64,000 nt of DNA from Streptomyces sp. BK239. GTDB taxonomy: Bacteria; Actinomycetota; Actinomycetes; Streptomycetales; Streptomycetaceae. Both the position numbers and the translations under genes were made by a program. The stretch spans positions 627,195 to 691,194 of the forward strand of contig NZ_SHKS01000001.1 of NCBI RefSeq assembly GCF_004217285.1, written 5' to 3'. Shown piece after piece: positions 24,287 through 34,863 of the stretch. Under the pieces are notes generated by a model that had not been told where the DNA came from, made no database searches, and saw nothing but the letters and a program-made list of their open reading frames with translations. Positions within the stretch are counted from its first letter, which is position 1; the number at the start of each line of letters is the position of its first letter.

Positions 24287-27200
24287 ATGCCAGAAACATC
24301 CCGAAGACAGCGTCCGGCGAGGCGCTCGGCCCGGGCCGCGCTCGTCGCGGTGCTCGCCGGCGGGACGCTCGGGCTGACGCCGCTGATGCCGCTCACGGCC
24401 GGCGCCGCCGACGCCCGTCCGGCCGAGGCGGCCGCCGACGCCGAGGAGAGCGCACTCCAGCAGGCCGCCCAGAGCGGCAAGCCCGTGGAAGTGGTGTCCG
24501 CCCGCACCGAGACCAGCGAGACGCACGCCCTGCCCAACGGGAACCTGCGCACCACCCAGCACAGCCTGCCCGTCCGCGTGAAGCGCGAGGGCGTGTGGAC
24601 CGCGGTGGACACCACGCTCACCGAGGCCGCGGGCCGGATCTCGCCCAAGGCCGCGCCCGGCCGCGTCACGTTCTCCGCGGGCGGCGACACCAAACTGGTG
24701 ACCTTCGCCGACCAGGGCGGCGAACTCGCCCTGACCTGGCCCAAGCCCCTGCCCGAGCCCGTGCTCGACGGAGCGAGGGCCACCTACCCGGAGGTGTTAC
24801 CGGGCGTCGACCTGGCGGTGAAGGCCAGCGTGGACGGCTTCAGCCAGGCGCTGATCGTGAAGACGCCCGAGGCCGCCGCCAACCCCGACCTGGCGCGGAT
24901 CGACTTCGGTCTGAGCGCCGAGGGGCTCGACCTCACCAAGGACACGGTGAGCGGCACCCTGAAGGCGGTGAACGCGGCCGGGCAGACGGTCTTCGCGTCG
25001 TCCACGGCCCGGATGTGGGACTCGTCCGGGACGGAGGAGGAGCAAAGCGCCTCCCGGACGCCGGCCGCGGCCAAGGCTCCCGCCGGCCCGGCGGCGAAGT
25101 CACCGCGCACGGCGACCGCCACGACCGCGTCCGAGAACGATCCCTCCCCGCTCACCTCCAAGAGCAGCGAGGTCGGCGTCCGGGTCTCCGACGAGAAGAT
25201 CACCCTGACGCCCGACCAGAAGCTCCTCAACGCGCCGGACACCCGCTTCCCGGTGTACATCGACCCCCGGACGACCGGCACCCGCGAGGCCTGGACCATC
25301 GCCTACAAGCCGCATCCGACCAGCAGCTACTGGAACGGCACCGGCTGGGACGGCGGCAAGACGGACGAGGCGCGCGTGGGCTACGAGTCGTCGTCCGGCG
25401 GCACGGCCCGCTCCTACTTCCGCGTCGGCAGCAAGTTCCTGGCCGGCGTGAAGGTGATCGACGCGCAGTTCCAGATCACCGAGACGCACGCGTGGTCCTG
25501 CACGCCGAAGCCGGTCGAGCTGTGGCTCACCGGCGGGATCTCCTCGGCCACCACCTGGAACAAGCAGCCGGCCCTGAAGACCCTCCAGGACAGCCGCAAC
25601 TACGCCCACGGCAACGAGGACGTCGGCTGCGCCAACAAGGCGGTCGACTTCGACGCCAAGGACGCGGCCGTCAAGGCGGCGGCCTCCAAGTGGTCCAACG
25701 TCACCTTCGGCCTGAAGGCGCCGGACAAGGCGGAGGACTCCAAGGACGAGTACAGCTGGAAGAAGTTCAAGCCGGACGCCAAGCTGATCGTCGAGTACAA
25801 CCGTCCCCCGAAGGCCCCTTGGGCGCTGGACACCATCCCCAGCTCCAAGGTGAGCGCCACCGAGTGCGGCAACGGCTCGTCGTACGTCACCCTCGGCAAC
25901 ACCGACGTGACGCTGACCGCTCAGGTCTGGGACCCGGACGGCGGCGGCGTCAACGTGCAGTTCCATCTGTGGGCGACCGGCAAGCACGACACCGCGCCGG
26001 GCATCATCTTCGACAAGCGCGTGAAGGTCACCGTGAAGGCCGCCGACTCCAAGGGCGCGCAGGCGCGGGTCGTCGTGGGCAAGGACCTGCTGAAGAAGCA
26101 TCTCGGCGCCAGCAACGGCCAGTTCTCCTGGAAGGCACAGGCCGAGGACACCGCGGACGCGAACTTCGCCTCCGACTGGACGCCCACCAAGGGCGCGCCG
26201 GGCTGCCGTTTCGGCTTCGACCCGAACGCGCCGACCGTGATGCCGGTCGTCGACTCCAAGGACGACCTGTACCCGGAGACCACGGCCGACATGGAGCCCG
26301 TGGAGGGCGCGCTGTCGCGCACCAAGGGCGTGTTCGAGTTCGGCGCGAACGGCGTCGCGGACACCGTCGACTACCTGTACGGCCTGGACCGCACCCCGCC
26401 GAACGTGTCGGCCAAGCCCGCGGCCAAGGGCGGCAAGGCGACCGCCGAGATCACCCCGCTCACGCCGGGACCGCACACGCTGTACGTGCGCATGGTGGAC
26501 GCGGGCGGCAACCCCGGCCCCGTCTACCCGTACCGGTTCTACGTGAAGAGCCCGGGCGTGACGGACAAGCCCGGTGACGTCAACGGCGACGGTCTGCCGG
26601 ACATGTTCGCGATCGACGGCGCCGACAACCTGCGCCTGTACGGCGGCACGGGCGCCGGCAAGGTCGCGACGATGCTCCCGCTGTCCTCCGGCGGCGGCTG
26701 GGGAGGCTCGCTGCTGACGCACCGGGGCGACTGGACCGAGGACTTCTACGAGGACCTGGTGGCCCGCCGCTCCGACGGCAAGCTGTACCTGTACCCGAAC
26801 AACGGGCAGGGCGAGTTCACCGACGACACCAAGCAGGAGGTGTACGTCTTCCCGGACCCGGAGACCGAGGTGGCGATCGACCCGGCGACGATCAAGCAGA
26901 TCGTATCGGTCGGTGACATCACCCCGGACGCCGAGTCAGCCAACCCCGACTTCGTCGCGGTCATCGGCGACCAGCTGTGGTTCCTGCCGGGCTACGCCTA
27001 CGGCACGGTCGAGTCGGGCTACGTGATCGGCGGCAGCGGCTGGGGCAAGATGCAGCTCGCCTCCCCCGGCGACGTGGACGGCGACGGCTTCGCCGATCTG
27101 CTCGCCCGTGACACCGTCGGCGGCGGACTGTGGGTCTACCACGGCCGCAGCCCGGGTGACGCGGACGGCGACGGGATCCCCGACGGCGGCACCGACCCGG

Positions 27201-27433
27201 CCTCCCTGGGCGACGGCGCCAACCGCACGGCCCACGCCACCGGCTGGACCCCGGCGGCCCGCCCGCTGTTCACCGCCACCGGCGACACCGACGGCGACGG
27301 CATCGCGGACCTGTGGACCACGACGCCGAACACCACGGCAGGCCTGGAGTACCTCCCGGGCCGCCGAACGGGCGTGGGCACCCCCACGGTCGTCGGCACA
27401 GGCGGCTGGCAGACGATCAAACTGATCGCCTAG
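24287..27433 (+). CDS. Secreted DNRLRE / FG-GAP (VCBS) repeat protein
   Basis: A 1048-residue exported protein. A basic N-terminus and hydrophobic segment ('AALVAVLAGGTLGLTPLMPL') ending at an Ala-rich site form the signal peptide. Residues 60-300 are beta-rich; residues 315-505 form a DNRLRE-type domain ('TRFPVYIDPR' to 'KLIVEYNRPP'). The C-terminal 280 residues contain FG-GAP/VCBS-like blades with calcium-binding loops ('DVNGDGLPDM', 'DVDGDGFADL', 'DADGDGIPDG', 'DTDGDGIADLW'). Such proteins commonly neighbour RHS toxins in Streptomyces and may help display or anchor them. The ATG has only a weak GGGGGGA site. It is divergent from the toxin gene with 251 bp between. Confidence 0.85.
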   Translation: MPETSRRQRPARRSARAALVAVLAGGTLGLTPLMPLTAGAADARPAEAAADAEESALQQAAQSGKPVEVVSARTETSETHALPNGNLRTTQHSLPVRVKREGVWTAVDTTLTEAAGRISPKAAPGRVTFSAGGDTKLVTFADQGGELALTWPKPLPEPVLDGARATYPEVLPGVDLAVKASVDGFSQALIVKTPEAAANPDLARIDFGLSAEGLDLTKDTVSGTLKAVNAAGQTVFASSTARMWDSSGTEEEQSASRTPAAAKAPAGPAAKSPRTATATTASENDPSPLTSKSSEVGVRVSDEKITLTPDQKLLNAPDTRFPVYIDPRTTGTREAWTIAYKPHPTSSYWNGTGWDGGKTDEARVGYESSSGGTARSYFRVGSKFLAGVKVIDAQFQITETHAWSCTPKPVELWLTGGISSATTWNKQPALKTLQDSRNYAHGNEDVGCANKAVDFDAKDAAVKAAASKWSNVTFGLKAPDKAEDSKDEYSWKKFKPDAKLIVEYNRPPKAPWALDTIPSSKVSATECGNGSSYVTLGNTDVTLTAQVWDPDGGGVNVQFHLWATGKHDTAPGIIFDKRVKVTVKAADSKGAQARVVVGKDLLKKHLGASNGQFSWKAQAEDTADANFASDWTPTKGAPGCRFGFDPNAPTVMPVVDSKDDLYPETTADMEPVEGALSRTKGVFEFGANGVADTVDYLYGLDRTPPNVSAKPAAKGGKATAEITPLTPGPHTLYVRMVDAGGNPGPVYPYRFYVKSPGVTDKPGDVNGDGLPDMFAIDGADNLRLYGGTGAGKVATMLPLSSGGGWGGSLLTHRGDWTEDFYEDLVARRSDGKLYLYPNNGQGEFTDDTKQEVYVFPDPETEVAIDPATIKQIVSVGDITPDAESANPDFVAVIGDQLWFLPGYAYGTVESGYVIGGSGWGKMQLASPGDVDGDGFADLLARDTVGGGLWVYHGRSPGDADGDGIPDGGTDPASLGDGANRTAHATGWTPAARPLFTATGDTDGDGIADLWTTTPNTTAGLEYLPGRRTGVGTPTVVGTGGWQTIKLIA

Positions 27434-27472
27434 GCGGTCGGCCCGGAAGGGACCTGACAGCACGGAGAGCAC

Positions 27473-27509
27473 GGAGCCCCCGGCCGACAACCCGTCGGCC
27501 GGGGGCTCC
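27473..27509. terminator. Strong bidirectional hairpin
   Basis: GGAGCCCCCGGCCGAC (27473-27488) pairs perfectly with GTCGGCCGGGGGCTCC (27494-27509) around 5 nt, between the convergent DNRLRE and aminotransferase genes. The core is identical to that of the hairpin at 16642-16672. Confidence 0.9.
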
Positions 27510-27530
27510 GCTGCGTCGGCTCGGCGGGGG

Positions 27531-29303
27531 TCAGCCGGCCTGGCCCATTCCCGCCGCGTTGGGCCAGCTCTGGGCGTTGGGCCAGCCGGTGGCCGCTGCC
27601 GGGGAGAGGCCGTTGGTGCCGCGGACCTGGGCGGCGGTCAGGCCGCCTCGGGCCGGGACGCCCGGAGGGGTCTGGCCGGAGGCCATGGGAGCCGCGGCCG
27701 GCGTCATCGCCGGCGCGGGCGCGGGGGCGGGGGCCGGGGCCGGCGGCGGGGCCATCGCCGCGGGGGTCATGGCAGCCGGGGCCATCGCCGCGGGAGCCAT
27801 CGCGGCGGGCGCCATCGGCGGCGGAGCCATCTGCGGCGGCACGGGCGCCATCGGCGGGGCCATGGCAGCCGGTGCCATCGCGGGCGTCATCGCCGGGGCG
27901 GGGGCGGGGGCGGGGGCCGGGGCGGGCGGCTGGGGCGCCGGTATCGACTGGGGGAAGATCTGGGCCGCCGCCGGCAGCGGCACCCCGGAGCCGTCGGAGG
28001 GGGTCGGGGCCGACATGCCGGCGGCGGCGGCCGGGGCTGGGGGCAGCCCCGGCGCACCGGCGCCCATGGCCTGAGCGGCAAGGCCCGGCATGCCGGCCCC
28101 GTTGGTAGCCCCCACCAGCCGATCCACGGCCGCCGTGCCCGAGCTGTAGCTGGTCCCGGCGCTCAGCTCGGGCACGGCGGCTCCCCTCCTGTTCCCGTAG
28201 AGCACCTGTTCCAGGCCGGACACCAGGCGACGCACGTCGACCTGGGGGCGCACCACGAGCCTCAGGAAGCGGCTGGAGGAGCCGATCTTGTTGCCGCACT
28301 CGCGGACCAGGATCCGGTGCTCGGTGAGCAGCCGGTCGCGGACCACGGTGCCCTCGGCGCCGACGGGGAGGCGCACGAAGAGGAAGTTCCCCTGCGAGGG
28401 GTAGACGGTCAGGCCGGGCAGCGCGGAGAGCTGGCTGGCCATCTCCAGACGGTCCCGGCGCACCTGCATCAGGCTCTGCGCGTACTCGGGGCCGTGCTCC
28501 TTCAGCATGAACACCACGTGCTCGGCGAAGGAGTTGAGATTCCACTTGGGCAGCATGGAGCGGACCCGCCCGGCCAGCGCCGGGTTCGCGACCAGGTAGC
28601 CGAAGCGGATGCCGTGCAGGCCGAAGTTCTTGCCGAGGCTGCGCAGCACGACGACGTTGGGCCGCAGCATTGCCTCCTGCACCACGCTCGGCTCGGCCTC
28701 GGCGTCGGCGAACTCCAGGAACGACTCGTCGATGACGATCAGGTCCAGGTCGGCCATCGCGTCCATGAACTGCACCAGCGCGTGCTTGTGCAGGAACCCG
28801 CCGTCGGGGTTGTTCGGGTTGCAGATGACGGCGACCCGGGTGCCGCGGGTGCGGATGAACTCGGCGTACTGCGCGAGGTCGAGGGCGAAACCGCTGGACT
28901 CCTGGAGCGGGAACATGTCGACCCGCTTGCCGGTCTCCATCGGCTGGTCGGTCCAGCGGCCGAAGGTGGGGACGGGCACCGCGAGGGACTCGCGGACCAG
29001 CAGGTGGTCGATCCAGGTGATCAGCTCGGTGGAGCCGTTGCCCATCGCGACGGCCTGCGGCGGGAGCCCGAGCAGGTTGCACAGCTCGGCGGTGATGGTG
29101 TCGGCGCTGCTCGGGTAGTACGTGATGATGTCCCGCAGCCGGTTCGACATCTCGTCGAACATCTGCGGGGTGGGGAAGTAGGGATTGCAGGGGATGCAGA
29201 AGTCCACCGGCCCGCCCCCGTCGCCGCCCTCGCGGGTCAGCGCCGCCATCGACGGGCTGTGCGCCGCGGTGCTGCGGAACAACGAGGTGACGTTGTCGGC
29301 CAT
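27531..29303 (-). CDS. Class I/II PLP aminotransferase with long Pro/Ala/Met tail
   Basis: A 590-residue protein. Residues 15-375 form a histidinol-phosphate aminotransferase-like fold: 'MGNGSTELITWIDHLL', 'ICNPNNPDGG', the Asp in 'LIVIDESFLEF', the PLP lysine in 'LRSLGKNFGLHGIRFGYL' and an Arg-rich end. Family members usually stop there. The remaining 215 residues are low-complexity Pro/Ala/Met/Gly, with repeats such as 'MAPAAMAPAAM' and 'APAPAPAPA', ending in a short ordered-looking tail ('PNAQSWPNAAGMGQ'). ATG 29303 has GGAGG 4 nt upstream. The amino donor and acceptor are unknown; it is not beside histidine genes. Confidence 0.83.
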   Translation of the reverse strand: MADNVTSLFRSTAAHSPSMAALTREGGDGGGPVDFCIPCNPYFPTPQMFDEMSNRLRDIITYYPSSADTITAELCNLLGLPPQAVAMGNGSTELITWIDHLLVRESLAVPVPTFGRWTDQPMETGKRVDMFPLQESSGFALDLAQYAEFIRTRGTRVAVICNPNNPDGGFLHKHALVQFMDAMADLDLIVIDESFLEFADAEAEPSVVQEAMLRPNVVVLRSLGKNFGLHGIRFGYLVANPALAGRVRSMLPKWNLNSFAEHVVFMLKEHGPEYAQSLMQVRRDRLEMASQLSALPGLTVYPSQGNFLFVRLPVGAEGTVVRDRLLTEHRILVRECGNKIGSSSRFLRLVVRPQVDVRRLVSGLEQVLYGNRRGAAVPELSAGTSYSSGTAAVDRLVGATNGAGMPGLAAQAMGAGAPGLPPAPAAAAGMSAPTPSDGSGVPLPAAAQIFPQSIPAPQPPAPAPAPAPAPAMTPAMAPAAMAPPMAPVPPQMAPPPMAPAAMAPAAMAPAAMTPAAMAPPPAPAPAPAPAPAMTPAAAPMASGQTPPGVPARGGLTAAQVRGTNGLSPAAATGWPNAQSWPNAAGMGQAG

Positions 29304-29320
29304 GGAACCTCCGTATGGGG

Positions 29321-29347
29321 CGGGCCCGGTGGGGACGACCGGGCCCG
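29321..29347. terminator. Hairpin between the sugar operon and the aminotransferase gene
   Basis: CGGGCCCGGT (29321-29330) and ACCGGGCCCG (29338-29347) are perfect 10-bp arms with a 7-nt loop. It lies after the mutarotase gene, where it may end the sugar operon, and immediately before the ribosome site of the aminotransferase, so it could also act as an attenuator there. Confidence 0.6.
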
Positions 29348-29465
29348 TCGTCATCTGGGTGGCCCGCGCGGGGGAGCACGGGCCGTCCCTACATACGCAG
29401 GCCGGGGCGCGACTGTTCAACCGCCGAGAAGCGGGTGTCAGTTGCGCCCCGTCGCTGAGGGGACG

Positions 29466-30620
29466 TCAGCAGTCGAAGGAGTGGACCGTCGTCGACCGGT
29501 ACGTCTGGCCGGGCCGCAGCACGGTGGACGGGAAGTTCGGCTTGTTCGGCGAGTCCGGGAAGTGCTGCGTCTCCAGGCACATGCCGTCGCCCTGGCGGTA
29601 GACGGTCCCGCCGCTTCCGACGAGCGTGCCGTCGAGGAAGTTCCCGGAGTAGAACTGCAGGCCGGGCTCGGTGGTGGAGATCGTCAGGGTGCGGCCCGAG
29701 GACGGGTCGCGCAGGGTGGCGACGGGCGCCGGCCGGGAGGTGATGCCCTTGTCGAGGACCCAGTTGTGGTCGAGGCCCTTGCCGTACAGCAGCTGCTGGT
29801 GGGCGACGCGGATGTCCTCGCCGACGGTCTTGGCGCGGCGGAAGTCGAAGGGGGTGCCCGCGACCCTCGCCAGCTCGCCGGTGGGGATCAGACCCGAGTC
29901 GACGGGCGTGTAGCGGGCGGCGTCGATCTCCAGCTCGTGGTCGTAGATGGTCCCGCTGGACTCGCCGGCGAGGTTCCAGTACACGTGGTTGGTGAGGTTG
30001 ACGACGGTGGCCTTGTCGGTGGTGGCCTCGTAGTCGATGCGCCAGTCGCCGTGCCGGGTGAGGGTGTAGGTGACCTTGACCTTCAGCGTGCCCGGGTAGC
30101 CCATCTCGCCGTCGGCGCTGGTGTACCGCAGGTACAGGCCGACGTCGGAGCCCTTGGCGAACGGCTCGACGCTCCACACGTGCTTGTCGAAGCCCTTGGA
30201 ACCGCCGTGCAGGCTGTTCGCGCCGTCGTTGACGTCGACCTGGTAGGACTTGCCGTCGAGGGTGAACTGCCCCTTGCCGATGCGGTTGCCGAAGCGGCCG
30301 ATCAGGGCGCCGAAGTAGGGGGACTTGGCGACGTAGTCCTCGATGTTGTCGAAGCCCAGGGAGACGTTGGTGTAGCGGCCGCGACGGTCGGGGATCTCCA
30401 GGGACTGGACGATGCCGCCGTAGTCCAGGACCTTCAGCCGCGTCCCGCCGTTGGCCAGCGACCACAGGTGGACCTCGGTGCCGTCGGCGAGCGTGCCGAA
30501 GACCTTCTTCGTCGGCTTCTTCCCGCCGGATGTGGAGGCCTCGGCGACACCTCCGAGGGCGGTGGCGGCGATGCCCGCCGCAGCGGCGCCCGCGATGACC
30601 GTGCGTCTGTTCAGTTCCAT
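29466..30620 (-). CDS. Exported aldose 1-epimerase (galactose mutarotase)
   Basis: A 384-residue enzyme that interconverts alpha and beta anomers of aldoses. The N-terminus 'ELNRRTVIAGAAAAG' with an Ala-rich stretch indicates Tat export. The galactose mutarotase core follows: 'GGTRLKVLDYGGIVQSLE', 'NRIGKGQF', 'LHGGSKGFDKHVW', and the catalytic His in 'VNLTNHVYWNLAG'. A catalytic Glu is expected near the C-terminal 'TEPGLQFYSGNF'. As last gene of a sugar ABC transporter operon it would present the preferred anomer to the binding protein outside the cell. A second, cytoplasmic paralogue lies at 43258-44229. Confidence 0.9.
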   Translation of the reverse strand: MELNRRTVIAGAAAAGIAATALGGVAEASTSGGKKPTKKVFGTLADGTEVHLWSLANGGTRLKVLDYGGIVQSLEIPDRRGRYTNVSLGFDNIEDYVAKSPYFGALIGRFGNRIGKGQFTLDGKSYQVDVNDGANSLHGGSKGFDKHVWSVEPFAKGSDVGLYLRYTSADGEMGYPGTLKVKVTYTLTRHGDWRIDYEATTDKATVVNLTNHVYWNLAGESSGTIYDHELEIDAARYTPVDSGLIPTGELARVAGTPFDFRRAKTVGEDIRVAHQQLLYGKGLDHNWVLDKGITSRPAPVATLRDPSSGRTLTISTTEPGLQFYSGNFLDGTLVGSGGTVYRQGDGMCLETQHFPDSPNKPNFPSTVLRPGQTYRSTTVHSFDC

Positions 30621-30660
30621 GTAGCGGCTCCCGTAAGTGGGGTTGGGTGGGAGCCCCGCC

Positions 30661-30720
30661 GGGCCCGCGCCCCCGAAGGGGCGCGGGGAACCGCGCGGTC
30701 GGCCACGACCGGCCCGCGGG
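30661..30720. repeat. Streptomyces dispersed intergenic palindromic element
   Basis: The 60-bp sequence contains the stem CGCGCCCCC-gaa-GGGGCGCG-type palindrome followed by 'GGAACCGCGCGG' and 'CCACGACCGGCCCGCGGG'. This layout (a hairpin of CCCC-GAA-GGGG with GGGGAA.CGCGCG..CAGCCACGAC..GCCCGC) is recognisable as a common intergenic repeat in Streptomyces genomes. It lies between the permease and the mutarotase genes, where it may attenuate transcription or stabilise the upstream mRNA. I see no second copy in this window. Confidence 0.65.
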
Positions 30721-30767
30721 TTCGATACGGCTTGTACGGCCTTTCCCGGCGGAGCGTCCGCGCTTGC

Positions 30768-32008
30768 TTACGAACCGGACTTGCGCTTGTTCCACACGTC
30801 GAACCCGACGGCGACCAGCAGGGCGAGGCCCTTGATGACCTGCTGCCAGTCGGTGCCGACGCTGAGGAGGTTCATGCCGTTGTTCAGCACGCCGAGGACG
30901 AGACCGCCGATGATCGCGCCGAGGACGGTGCCCACACCGCCGCTCATGGACGCGCCACCGATGAACGCCGAGGCGATCGCCTCGAGTTCGTAGTTCAGGC
31001 CCGCCTTCGGAGAGGCCGCGTTGAGGCGGGCGGCGATCGCCAGACCAGCCAGGGCCGCGAGCACGCCCATGTTCAGGAAGACAAGGAAGGTGACCTTCTT
31101 GTCCTTGACGCCGGACAGCTTGGCCGCCGGCAGGTTGCCGCCGATGGCGTAGATGTGCCGGCCGAAGATGGAGTTGCGCATGAGGTAGCCGTACCCGACC
31201 ACCAGCGCGCCCAGGATCAGCAGGATGATCGGCGCGCCCTTCCAGCTGGCGAGCAGCAGGGTGACCACGAGCAGCGCGGAGGCGATCGCGACGAGCTTGA
31301 GCAGGAAGAGGTTGGTCGGCGGCACGTCGAGGGAGAACTCCCGCTGACGCTTGCGGTCCCGGACCTCCTGCATGACCACGAAGGCGATCAGCACGATGCC
31401 GAGGAGCAGGGTGATGTTGTGGTAGTTGGTCTCCGGGCCGACCTCCGGGAGGAAGCCGTTGCCGATCTTCTGCAGCCCGAGGGGGAACGGGCCGATGGTC
31501 TGCCCCTCCAGCAGGATCTCGGTGACGCCGCGGAAGGTCAGCATCCCGGCGAGGGTGACGATGAAGGAGGGTATGCCGAGGTAGGCGATGAAGAAGCCCT
31601 GCACCGCGCCGGCCACGGCCCCCGCCAGCAGGCAGAGAGCGACGGCGACGGGCCACGGCACGTCGTGCTGCACGGTCAGCACGGCCGCGAAGGCCCCGAC
31701 GAACGCCGTCAGCGAACCGACCGACAGGTCGATGTGGCCCGCGATGATGACCAGCATCATGCCGATCGCGAGGATCAGGACGTAGCTGTTCTGCAGCACC
31801 AGGTTGGAGATGTTGTGCGGCGTCAGCAGTCCGCCGTCGGTCCACACGCCGAACAGCGCCACGATCAGACCGAGCGCGATCAGCATGCCGTACTGACGCA
31901 TGTTGCGGCGCAGGCCGTCCAGCACCAGCTGGAGCAGGTTCCCGCCCGCCGCGTCCCCGCTCTTGCCGGGCGGCGCGGGGGCCGGGCTCTTGGCGGTCAC
32001 TTCCGTGC

Positions 32009-32012
<4 letters not shown>
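30768..32012 (-). CDS. Sugar ABC transporter permease (CUT2, MmsB/XylH-like)
   Basis: A 414-residue inner-membrane protein with about ten hydrophobic segments (for example '[17 protein letters not shown]' and '[17 protein letters not shown]'). The conserved '[11 protein letters not shown]' and '[19 protein letters not shown]' segments identify the BPD_transp_2 family that moves monosaccharides such as xylose, arabinose, galactose or ribose. It starts with ATG overlapping the ATPase stop (ATGA, 32009-32012). The N-terminal 30 residues are a Pro/Ala-rich cytoplasmic extension. The binding protein and ATPase genes precede it in the same operon. Confidence 0.92.
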
Positions 32013-33559
<1,547 letters not shown>

Positions 33560-33603
33560 GGTCGTGCCTTCCAATCCGTGTTTCGTGTGAAGGGCGTCGG
33601 CGC

Positions 33604-34710
33604 TTACTTGAGCTGGTCGGCGGTGTAGTAGCCGCCCTTGACCAGGACCTCCTCGTAGTTGGCCTTGTCGACGCTCACGGGCTGGAGCAGGTAGGCCGGG
33701 ACGACCTTGTTGCCGTTGTCGTAGGTCTTGGTGTCGTTGACCTCGGGCTTCTTGCCGTTGAGGGACGCGTCGACCATGTTCGCGGCGACCTTGGCGAGCT
33801 GGCGCAGGTCCTTGTAGACGGTCTGCGTCTGCTGGCCGGAGATGATCGACTTCACCGAGGCGAGCTCGGCGTCCTGGCCGGTGAGGACCGGCAGCGGCTT
33901 GGCGGCGCTGCCGTAGCCGTCGGACTTCAGGGCGGACAGGATGCCGATGGAGATGCCGTCGTACGGCGAGAGGACGGCGTCGACCTTCCCGCTCGTGTAG
34001 GACTTGGAGAGGATGTCGTCCATGCGGCGCTGGGCGGTGGCGCCGTCCCAGCGCAGGGTGGTGACCTGGGTGATCTTCGTCTGGCCGGACTTGACGACGA
34101 GCTTCTTGCTGTCGATGTACGGCTGGAGCACGCTCATCGCGCCGTTGAAGAAGTACTTGGTGTTGTTGTCGTCGTTGGAGCCGGCGAACAGCTCGATGTT
34201 GAAGGGGCCCTTGCCCGACTTCAGGCCGAGCTTGTCGGCGATGTAGTTGGCCTGGAGCTGGCCGACCTTCTCGTTGTCGAACGACGCGTAGTAGTCGACG
34301 TTCGGGCTGTTGAGGATCAGGCGGTCGTAGGAGATGACCGGGATCTTCGCGTCCTTGGCCTGCTGGAGCACGTTGTCCAGGGACTTGTTGTCGATCGCCG
34401 CGACGATCAGCGCCTTGACGCCCTGGGCGATCAGGTTCTCGATCTGGGAGACCTGCTGCTCGGGCTTGTCCTCGCCGTAGACCAGCTTGGTCTTGTAGCC
34501 CTTGGCCTCGAGCTCCTTGACGACGTTCTTGCCGTCGGAGATCCACCGCTCGGAGGACTTGGTCGGCATCGCGATGCCGATGGTCGCGCCCTTGGTGTCG
34601 CCCGCCTTCTCCTCGCTGCCGCCTTCGCTGTTCTGGCCGCAGGCGGACAGGGTGAGGGCGAGGGACGCGGCTCCGGCTATGGCGGTGAGTGCGGCTCTGC
34701 GGTTACGCAT
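33604..34710 (-). CDS. Sugar-binding lipoprotein of the CUT2 ABC transporter (ChvE/XylF-like)
   Basis: A 368-residue periplasmic-binding-type protein. The signal peptide ends in the lipobox 'LTLSACG', so it is a membrane-anchored lipoprotein. The mature part has the two-lobe fold with '[13 protein letters not shown]', '[16 protein letters not shown]', '[11 protein letters not shown]' and '[15 protein letters not shown]', close to ChvE and XylF binders of galactose, arabinose or xylose. ATG 34710 is preferred because AAGGATG lies upstream; 34716 and 34719 are alternatives. First gene of the transporter set, 153 bp after the TIM-barrel gene, so it may have its own promoter. Confidence 0.92.
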   Translation of the reverse strand: MRNRRAALTAIAGAASLALTLSACGQNSEGGSEEKAGDTKGATIGIAMPTKSSERWISDGKNVVKELEAKGYKTKLVYGEDKPEQQVSQIENLIAQGVKALIVAAIDNKSLDNVLQQAKDAKIPVISYDRLILNSPNVDYYASFDNEKVGQLQANYIADKLGLKSGKGPFNIELFAGSNDDNNTKYFFNGAMSVLQPYIDSKKLVVKSGQTKITQVTTLRWDGATAQRRMDDILSKSYTSGKVDAVLSPYDGISIGILSALKSDGYGSAAKPLPVLTGQDAELASVKSIISGQQTQTVYKDLRQLAKVAANMVDASLNGKKPEVNDTKTYDNGNKVVPAYLLQPVSVDKANYEEVLVKGGYYTADQLK

Positions 34711-34863
34711 GGTCATCATCCTTGATGTGGTGAGGGTGGTTCCCGGCCCCGCGAGTTGGAGGGCCCGAAGGCGGTGCCGGAAGGGCCGAGAAAACGCGCG
34801 TGTGGGATTCTGTTCGGCTGCGTCTGCTTGTGTGAAGCGTTTGTGTGCTGTGTGTCCGGAACG

